10,933 nucleotides of DNA from assembly GCF_938045775.1 (NCBI RefSeq), contig NZ_CALIBH010000169.1:1-10933 (forward strand), in the 5' to 3' direction. Both the position numbers and the translations under genes were made by a program. This document shows, in pieces, positions 1-4,562 of this stretch. Under the pieces are notes generated by a model. It was not told where the DNA came from and did no database searches. It saw only the letters and a program-made list of their open reading frames with translations. The DNA is from an uncultured Campylobacter sp. GTDB lineage: Bacteria > Campylobacterota > Campylobacteria > Campylobacterales > Campylobacteraceae. Positions within the stretch are counted from its first letter, which is position 1. The number at the start of each line of letters is the position of its first letter.

Positions 1-131
1 ACGCTCGCTTCGGCACTATGCGTGCCAAGATCGACCGCTTCGTAACCTAAAGCGGCGAGCGCTTTTTTGGCTTGCTCCTTGGCACGAAAGCCCGCATGAT
101 CGCTCGCTATGAAAATTTTATTTATTTGCAT
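1..131 (-). CDS. rpiB: Ribose-5-phosphate isomerase B, N-terminal part (runs off the window)
   Basis: Interconverts ribose 5-phosphate and ribulose 5-phosphate in the cytoplasmic pentose phosphate pathway. Only the first 43 codons are present. They read MQINKIFIASDHAGFRAKE and then KALAALGYEAVDLGTHS, which match the RpiB/LacA/LacB N-terminus: a beta strand followed by the SDHAGF phosphate-binding/catalytic segment (Asp at residue 11) and the D-x-GT segment. The ATG at 131 is preceded by AAGGAG with a 5 nt spacer, so the start is well supported. It lies 9 nt downstream of lepB on the same strand and is probably the third gene of a folD-lepB-rpiB operon, an arrangement I recall in related form from Helicobacter. 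The 3' end lies left of base 1, so completeness cannot be judged. Confidence 0.9.
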   Translation of the reverse strand, partial: MQINKIFIASDHAGFRAKEQAKKALAALGYEAVDLGTHSAEAS

Positions 132-140
132 TGCCGCTCC

Positions 141-986
141 TTATTTTTGCTCATAGATTAGGCTCTCGTCGTTTTGCAAGGTATCGACGAAGCGCCCGAT
201 TCGCTCCCAGCGGATCTTGCGATCGGCATCGATACTAAAATATGTAAACCATGGCTTGCCGACGATCAGACGATAAGGTACCGGACCCCAGAAGCGGCTA
301 TCGGCGGAATTATTTCGATTATCGCCTATCATAAAATACTCATCCTGCGGCACTTTGATGTAAAAGGCATTGAAGCTTATCCCCGCAGCTTCGAAGCTAT
401 GAGGAATTTCACTTAAACTAATGGGCTTCATAGAAAATTCACCCTTCTCAAGTGCGATTTTGACATTTGTTAGCATCGAGTTTCTAGCATTAGGGTCGTA
501 GTGAATGCCTTTAAATTTATAGGGCTCTTTAACGTATTTTTCGCCACCTAAAATCACAATGTCGCGAGCATCATAGTTCGCAGCAATGAACTCGTCGCCT
601 TCATGCGGACGAAGGTAGAAATTATTCAGATCAAATATCACCTCGTCGCCACCTACGGCAAAATTTCGCTTTACAAAGTGCATTTTTTCATTAAGCGGAT
701 AGCGAAAAACCACGATATCACCGCGCTTCGGACCCTCGCCACGGATGATATGCCCATCTCCGTCGCTATCAGGAGCTACCTGCCACTCTACAAACGGAAT
801 ATGCGGAGTCGGGATGCCGTAGCTAAATTTTTTAACGAATAAAAAATCACCCTCCAAAAGCGTGTAGCGCATCGATCCGCTGGGGATCACGAAGGCTTGC
901 GCCACAAAAAGAATGACGAATAAAACGACGATGACCGTCCCCGTCCAACTCGATAAAAAGTGATAAATTTTGCTTAGTATTTTCAT
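141..986 (-). CDS. lepB: Signal peptidase I
   Basis: Membrane serine protease that removes signal peptides from Sec-exported proteins on the outer face of the inner membrane. A single N-terminal membrane segment (about residues 15-33) leads into the catalytic box IPSGSM with nucleophile Ser38. The lysine box is FVKRNFAVGGD, with general base Lys106. The late conserved box GDNRNNSADSRFWGPV spans residues 221-236. The usual S-M-x-P-T after the serine is SMRYT here, and the usual G-x-PGD is AVGGD; I believe both are common in epsilonproteobacteria. The 281 residues include a long central insertion (about 115-205) between the Lys box and the GDNR box, as in Gram-negative enzymes. The ATG directly abuts the folD stop codon (TAAATG), which indicates translational coupling; the ribosome site is weak (AAAGAG). 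All key residues are present. Confidence 0.96.
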   Translation of the reverse strand: MKILSKIYHFLSSWTGTVIVVLFVILFVAQAFVIPSGSMRYTLLEGDFLFVKKFSYGIPTPHIPFVEWQVAPDSDGDGHIIRGEGPKRGDIVVFRYPLNEKMHFVKRNFAVGGDEVIFDLNNFYLRPHEGDEFIAANYDARDIVILGGEKYVKEPYKFKGIHYDPNARNSMLTNVKIALEKGEFSMKPISLSEIPHSFEAAGISFNAFYIKVPQDEYFMIGDNRNNSADSRFWGPVPYRLIVGKPWFTYFSIDADRKIRWERIGRFVDTLQNDESLIYEQK

Positions 987-1844
987 TTAGACTCTTTGCC
1001 TTAAGCGATTTTTCGCCGATTTTATCGTATTGCTCAAAAGCATCGCAATCGTCATCGGCCCCACGCCTCCGGGCACGGGCGTGATGAACGAGCATTTTGG
1101 CGCTACCGCATCAAAATCGACGTCACCCTTTAGCTTGCCGTCGCCGCCGCGATTAATCCCCACATCGATCACCACCGCGCCTTGTTTTATCATATCGGCG
1201 CCCACAAAATGCGCCTTGCCGACCGCGGCAACCAAAATGTCGGCGTCTGCGCAAAGCTGCTTTAAATTTTTCGTCTTGCTATGAGCGATAGTGACGGTGG
1301 CGTCGGCATTTAGCAGCAGGCTTGCCATCGGCTTTCCTACGATATTGCTGCGGCCTAGCACGACGGCGTTTTTACCCACTATCTGCACGCCGTATTCCTC
1401 AAGTAGGCGCATCACGCCAAGCGGAGTGCAAGGCACAAAACCGTCCGCAAGCCCACTAGTAAGCTTGCCTACGTTTATCGCGCTAAATCCGTCCACGTCC
1501 TTTTGCGGGCTTATTTTTTCTAAAATTTTATTCGTATCGATATGTTTTGGAAGCGGCAACTGCACCAAAATGCCGTCGATACTTTCGTCCTCGTTTAAAT
1601 TTTCTATCAGTTCTAAAAGCGCTGCCTCGCCCACGTCGGAGCTCAAGCGGTGCGCTACGGATCGGATCCCACAGGTGGCGCAGGCTTTTTCCTTGCTCGC
1701 GACATAGGTCTTGCTCGCCGCATCATCGCCTACTAAAATCACCGCCAGCGCGGGCTTTACGCCCTTTGCGGCAAGATCCGAAGTGTCCGATTTGATCTCT
1801 TCTTTTACCTTCGCGCTTATGCTTTTGCCGTCGATTAAAGTCAT
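987..1844 (-). CDS. folD: Bifunctional methylene-THF dehydrogenase / methenyl-THF cyclohydrolase
   Basis: Converts 5,10-methylene-tetrahydrofolate through methenyl- to 10-formyl-tetrahydrofolate in the cytoplasm, generating NADPH and formyl groups for purine and fMet synthesis. The 285-residue length is normal. The N-terminal catalytic domain has the Y-x3-K pair (Tyr47, Lys51 in SKTYVASKEKAC) and the DGILVQLPLP segment (90-99). The NADP-binding domain has GRSNIVGKP (164-172), and TPVPGGVGPMT (255-265) closes the active site. The start is an ATG at 1844 with a modest AAGG ribosome site. It is first in the leftward folD-lepB-rpiB cluster. A TATAAA on the minus strand at 1886-1891, about 40 nt upstream, is a candidate -10 box but is unreliable in such AT-rich DNA. 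Confidence 0.97.
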   Translation of the reverse strand: MTLIDGKSISAKVKEEIKSDTSDLAAKGVKPALAVILVGDDAASKTYVASKEKACATCGIRSVAHRLSSDVGEAALLELIENLNEDESIDGILVQLPLPKHIDTNKILEKISPQKDVDGFSAINVGKLTSGLADGFVPCTPLGVMRLLEEYGVQIVGKNAVVLGRSNIVGKPMASLLLNADATVTIAHSKTKNLKQLCADADILVAAVGKAHFVGADMIKQGAVVIDVGINRGGDGKLKGDVDFDAVAPKCSFITPVPGGVGPMTIAMLLSNTIKSAKNRLRQRV

Positions 1845-2039
1845 TTAAAGCCTTTTTGAAAAATAAGGCAAATGTTACCCTAAAATTTATAAAATTTAGA
1901 TTTATTCAGCGGGATTTTATGGGAATTTGAAAGAATTTTAAAAAGAATTTCGTCCTAAATTTAAGCCTGTTTAAGCAAGCCGAAATTTTATCGTCGCATC
2001 ATAAGCGGATGGGCGTCTTGGCGTTGCCACGCTCAGGTT
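1845..2039. other. Intergenic stretch upstream of folD
   Basis: No open frame with protein-like composition is visible on either strand. The folD-proximal half is rich in AAATTT/TTTAAA words and should hold the folD promoter. The distal half contains a small GTGGC...GCCA inverted element near 2015-2035 without a T-run. I see no riboswitch or RNA gene. Confidence 0.4.
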
Positions 2040-2164
2040 TCAGCGTTCGTACAGCCAGTATAGCGGAATTGAGCCTTTTTTATCCACGGACGAGTAAGAA
2101 CTGCTATGTTGTTTTTGCCCGTCGTTAAATGCCTATTATCGCGGCTCGTTGCGGTATATCCATC
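2040..2164 (-). pseudogene. Probable detached C-terminal part of the small lipoprotein gene
   Basis: Directly after the lipoprotein stop (TAG, 2165-2167), the same frame continues as DGYTATSRDNRH up to about 2125. A shift of one base then opens a frame from 2132 to a TGA at 2040-2042. That frame reads FNDGQKQHSSSYSSVDKK and ends SIPLYWLYER. Composition stays Ser/Tyr/Asn-rich and hydrophilic across both joints, as expected of one secreted protein. A single extra T in the TTT run near 2127-2129 and a sense codon instead of the TAG would give one frame of about 86 residues. I read this as decay of a small lipoprotein gene. Alternatives are sequencing errors at the homopolymer, or coincidence. 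No family is recognised. Confidence 0.4.
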
Positions 2165-2302
2165 CTATGCGTAATAGTAGCCTGTATAATGATAATGATG
2201 GCTTGGTGCCGTATCTTGCTCGGGGGCGTTTTGCGGCCCGCTCCTAGAGCAGCCGCACAGAAATAGCATCGCACACAGAAATAAAACGATCTTTTTCACC
2301 AT
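2165..2302 (-). CDS. Small putative lipoprotein, 45 residues, His/Tyr-rich tail
   Basis: Short leftward gene of 45 codons. Residues 1-18 form a classic lipoprotein signal: MVKK, a hydrophobic run IVLFLCAMLFL, then the lipobox LCGC with the lipidated cysteine at Cys18. The mature part is only about 28 residues and ends with a His/Tyr-rich tail, HHYHYTGYYYA. AAAGGA lies just before the ATG at 2302 (spacing 3 nt; 6 nt to the following GTG, which could be the true start). The lipobox, ribosome site and lack of overlap with other genes argue that it is or was real. It has its own intergenic space, so it is probably monocistronic. The stop is an in-frame TAG after which the protein-like sequence continues, so this may be only the N-terminal part of a disrupted gene. 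Function unknown; metal binding by the His/Tyr tail would be a guess. Confidence 0.55.
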   Translation of the reverse strand: MVKKIVLFLCAMLFLCGCSRSGPQNAPEQDTAPSHHYHYTGYYYA

Positions 2303-2639
2303 AAATCCTTTCAAAATTTTTATGATTTCATCTTTAAGTGGTTTTGAAATTTTACAAAATTTAGAAAAGCGCTCTAAAAATTTGCTCCCCTTTAGAATTT
2401 AAAATTTTGAATAAATTTGAACGACCAAATTTATTCAAAATTTAGGCTCCATGTAGCTTACAATCTCACGAAAAAATCAAAATTCTGGCGACACAAATCG
2501 TATTTAGTGCAATTTTACGCGATACGCGCTGTGCAAGATCGCGCAGTCTCCACCCGCGCGCTAAAATACCGCTCCGAACACAGCCGCGCCGCTCTAAATT
2601 TCAAAATTTAGCTAAATTTTAAAGGCGCCGCGTTTAAAT
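2303..2639. other. Gene-free stretch between the LolC-type gene and the small lipoprotein
   Basis: About 340 bases, AT-rich on the left and GC-richer around 2505-2590. The only open frame (2417-2611, plus strand) starts with TTG, has no ribosome site and has implausible composition. What is visible is structure: a strong inverted repeat at 2402-2443, a perfect 18-base palindrome AAAATTTAGCTAAATTTT at 2603-2620 just after the LolC-type stop codon, and TTTAGA/TCTAAA near 2361-2379. The segment must also carry the promoter of the small lipoprotein; no clear -10 box stands out. Confidence 0.45.
2402..2443. repeat. Inverted repeat, 18-bp perfect arms, 6-nt loop
   Basis: The arm AAATTTTGAATAAATTTG (2402-2419) is matched exactly by its reverse complement at 2426-2443, around the loop AACGAC. 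On the minus strand the structure is followed by TTTTAAATTCT, so it could act as a weak AU-stem terminator between the LolC-type gene and the lipoprotein. The stem has only two G-C pairs and the T tract is interrupted, so I class it as a repeat rather than a confident terminator. It might instead be a protein-binding palindrome. Confidence 0.75.
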
Positions 2640-3854
2640 TTACTCGTTGCGCAGTGTTTGCAGCACGTCGATCTGCGTGGCTTTTTTGGCCGGGTACCAC
2701 GACGATAGCGCCACGATAACCACTGCGCCGATTAAAATCATCACCAAATCGCCTAGCGAGAGCTCCATCGGTAGCTTCGAGCTTCCGTAAACGTCGGCCG
2801 GCAGATTTACGATGTCGAAGCTTCCGAGTAGCCACACGCCGAATAGGCCCAAAATGAGCCCGAATATGATGCCGCCGCCGCCGATCGTGGCTCCGAGCGC
2901 AAAAAAGGTCCTTTTAACCTCCTTTTTGCTAGCGCCCAGGCTAAGTAAAAGCGCGATCTCTTGGCGGCGATTCATCACGGTCATCAGAAGCGAACTTACG
3001 ATATTTAGGCTCGCGACCAGGATTATCAGCATCAGCACGATGAAAAGCGCGCGTTTTTCAAGTGCAAGGGCGCTGAAAAAATTGCCGTTTTGCTGCCACC
3101 AGCCCACGGCGCTAGCACCGCCGGGGAGGCTTTTTTTGATACGCTCCAGATCCTTAAACGGATCGTTTGAAAAAACATGTACGCCGTCGAATGTCCCCTC
3201 GTCGTAGCCCAAAATTTTGGCTAGATCGCTCGCGTCTGCGTAGGAATAGGCTTTATCGTAGGCGATCAACCCAGAGCTGAAATCCGCGCGCACATCAAAG
3301 CGCTTCATCTTAGGGATCAGCGCAAAGCCGCCCGGATCGCTCTTCGTAAAGATCATCGTGATCTTGCTGCCCTCATCCAGCATAAACTCGTCCTTGATCC
3401 CGTGCCCTATCATGATGCCGTAGTCCGTTAGATTGGCGTCTTTGGCGCCTGCTGCGACGACGGAGTTGATGCGCTTTTCGTCGTTTAAATTTACGCCGAA
3501 AATCAGCCCGCCCTCGAGCTTCTCGCCGCTTTTGGCGATAACTTGCGAGCTAATATACGGGCTAAAGATCAGATCGGGAAAGTCCGCCCGCAGCCCCTCC
3601 ACGTCGTCTTTTGAAATGCCGCCGCGAAAGTGGCTATGGATCGTGATCGGGTAGTTCATCGTAAAGAGCTTGCGCTCAAATTCCTTATCAAAGCCGTTCA
3701 TTATCGCCATCGCGACGATGAGCACCGTAAGCCCCACGCCGACGCCCAAGAACGCAAGCAGCGCCGAAAGCGTAATGAAGGGCTGAGAGCGGTCGAATCT
3801 GAGATATTTGAATAATAAATACTTTACCAAAAAGCTGTCCTTGTAAAATTTCAC
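2640..3854 (-). CDS. lolC: LolC/LolE-type lipoprotein-releasing ABC transporter permease
   Basis: Inner-membrane permease of the LolCDE-type exporter, which extracts mature lipoproteins from the inner membrane for delivery to LolA. The 404 residues have the family layout: membrane segment 1 (about 27-50), a periplasmic MacB-like domain (about 51-260), and an FtsX domain with segments near 269-293, 318-344 and 368-388. The C-terminus YPAKKATQIDVLQTLR matches the conserved end of these permeases. The intracellular coupling segment is NRRQEIALLLSLGASKKEV (295-313). The longest frame starts at GTG 3854, which has no ribosome site and lies inside a strong hairpin. TTG at 3830 (residue 9) has AAGGA 7 nt upstream, just outside the hairpin, and would give MVKYLLFKYLRFDRSQPF, a typical family N-terminus, so TTG is the better start. 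The partner ATPase (LolD) is not in this window. Single LolC-type genes probably form a homodimer in this lineage. Confidence 0.93.
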   Translation of the reverse strand: MKFYKDSFLVKYLLFKYLRFDRSQPFITLSALLAFLGVGVGLTVLIVAMAIMNGFDKEFERKLFTMNYPITIHSHFRGGISKDDVEGLRADFPDLIFSPYISSQVIAKSGEKLEGGLIFGVNLNDEKRINSVVAAGAKDANLTDYGIMIGHGIKDEFMLDEGSKITMIFTKSDPGGFALIPKMKRFDVRADFSSGLIAYDKAYSYADASDLAKILGYDEGTFDGVHVFSNDPFKDLERIKKSLPGGASAVGWWQQNGNFFSALALEKRALFIVLMLIILVASLNIVSSLLMTVMNRRQEIALLLSLGASKKEVKRTFFALGATIGGGGIIFGLILGLFGVWLLGSFDIVNLPADVYGSSKLPMELSLGDLVMILIGAVVIVALSSWYPAKKATQIDVLQTLRNE

Positions 3855-3889
3855 ATAAAATTTAGCGTTAAATTCTATGTGAAATTTTA
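3844..3889 (-). promoter_or_regulatory. Long hairpin in the leader of the LolC-type gene
   Basis: TAAAATTTCACATA (3844-3857) and TATGTGAAATTTTA (3876-3889) are perfect inverted copies. Inside them AATTTA/TAAATT also pair, leaving a 4-nt loop. Read as leftward RNA, the single intervening position is a G-U pair, so the stem is about 21 bp with one wobble. On the opposite strand the same position is an A-C mismatch, so the structure is better formed in the sense transcript. It covers the GTG at 3854 and ends one base before the AAGGA that serves TTG 3830. There is no T-run after it, so it is not a standard terminator. A role in leader stability or translation is inference. Confidence 0.65.
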
Positions 3890-3893
3890 GGTA

Positions 3894-3917
3894 TTTTGGA
3901 ATTTTAAAATTCCAAAA
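3894..3917. repeat. 24-bp perfect palindrome
   Basis: Centred on GGAATTTTAAAATTCC and flanked by TTTT and AAAA, this is an uninterrupted self-complementary sequence of 24 bases, just upstream of the LolC-type leader hairpin. As RNA it lacks a loop, so if functional it is more likely recognised as DNA. Confidence 0.7.
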
Positions 3918-4076
3918 ATAGGTTTTGCGCCGTCAAATATAGAAGCTCCAGCCTGCTTTGAAATTTAAAATCGCGCCGAAATCTATTTATACGCAATGAA
4001 ATTCGCCCCAAGATATCCGATACGGCAAATCAAACATATCGTCTTGCCAAAACTTTGAAATTTTAAACCCGAATTC

Positions 4077-4217
4077 TAAATTTTAAAATTTCAAATGCCT
4101 CGAAACTTTAAAATTTTAGAAATTTAAAACTTTTTAGAATTTTGAAATTCTTAAAATTTAAGGCTGATTTCGCTTGTAAGCTCGCCCGCGTCGCATAAAT
4201 TTAAAATTTCAAATGCC
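4077..4217. repeat. Two copies of a 22-23 base direct repeat
   Basis: Bases 4077-4099 and 4196-4217 are the same sequence (TAAATTT, then AAAATTTC, then AAATGCC), except that the first copy has one extra T in the T-run. They are about 119 bases apart. The shared GC-containing end AAATGCC makes it more than a chance A/T match. The segment between is dense with TTTAAAATTTT and GAATTTTGAAATTC words. Confidence 0.6.
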
Positions 4218-4334
4218 GCGCAGTGTCCTAGCTGCGCACTAAATTTAAGTATCACGCGCTGATTGGCTTGCGTTTTACCACACGGCGCACCGCAACAGCG
4301 CTATGAAAAATATGCGGCAAAGCATCAGGCGCGC

Positions 4335-4356
4335 TTTGAAATTTTAAAATTTCAAA
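4335..4356. repeat. 22-bp perfect palindrome
   Basis: TTTGAA, ATTTTAAAAT and TTCAAA join into one perfectly self-complementary 22-base unit. Its core AAATTTTAAAATTT is the same as at 4078-4091, and near relatives occur at 3894-3917 and in the 9844-9872 hairpin. Confidence 0.7.
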
Positions 4357-4409
4357 ACTAAAATTCCACCCCATCGCGCAGCTTTGCGCGCCGTCCGCGC
4401 GGCCTCACC

Positions 4410-4471
4410 ATCAAGCTCTTTTAAAATTTCTATCCACGCCGCCTAGCGATCGAGCCCCTTTAAAATTTTAT
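4410..4471. repeat. Two imperfect tandem copies, 39-base period
   Basis: ATCAAGCTCTTTTAAAATTT followed by CTAT (4410-4433) recurs as ATCGAGCCCCTTTAAAATTT followed by TAT (4449-4471). The copies differ by a few substitutions and one indel, and the spacer is GC-rich. Only two copies are seen, so this is not an array. Confidence 0.45.
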
Positions 4472-4521
4472 GACGCTCTCGCCTGCGACATACGCGCTGA
4501 ATACAGAAGCAAAGCAAGATC

Positions 4522-4562
4522 AAAAAGCGCCGATCGTGCGTACTTACGATCGATCGCCGCGC
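4522..4562 (-). terminator. Intrinsic terminator of secA
   Basis: Immediately after the secA stop, the leftward RNA reads GCGGCGATCG, a 14-nt loop, CGATCGGCGC, then TTTTT. The outer stem pairs GCG/CGC and CGATCG/CGATCG around one G-G mismatch. An alternative inner stem, CGATCGT/ACGATCG (4531-4537 with 4546-4552), is also possible. A GC-rich stem directly followed by a U tract is the classical rho-independent form. It implies that secA does not read through strongly into the LolC-type gene. Confidence 0.75.

Larger units (their letters stand above)
3855..4521. other. Palindrome-rich gene-free stretch between secA and the LolC-type gene
   Basis: About 670 bases without a protein-like frame on either strand; the longest sense stretches are broken by stops within the repeated A/T words. 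It alternates between GC-rich islands (for example 4380-4405) and many copies of AAATTTTAAAATTT-like words, with several perfect palindromes and short direct repeats listed separately. secA has its own terminator at the right end, so the LolC-type gene should have its own promoter here. I cannot single it out because many A/T words resemble -10 boxes. No tRNA or recognised RNA family is seen. Confidence 0.55.

Noticed and set aside
1291..1707. 138-codon plus-strand frame within folD
   Set aside because: Shadow of folD on the opposite strand; Ser/Pro-rich low-quality composition.
2417..2611. 64-codon plus-strand frame in the intergenic stretch
   Set aside because: TTG start without a ribosome site, begins inside the inverted repeat, implausible composition and no recognisable motif.
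4218..4237. GCGCAG/CTGCGC hairpin as a terminator
   Set aside because: Short 6-bp stem with an 8-nt loop and no T-run on either strand.
4077..4471. CRISPR-like array from repeated A/T words
   Set aside because: Copies are irregular in spacing and length, spacers are not uniform, and no cas gene is present.
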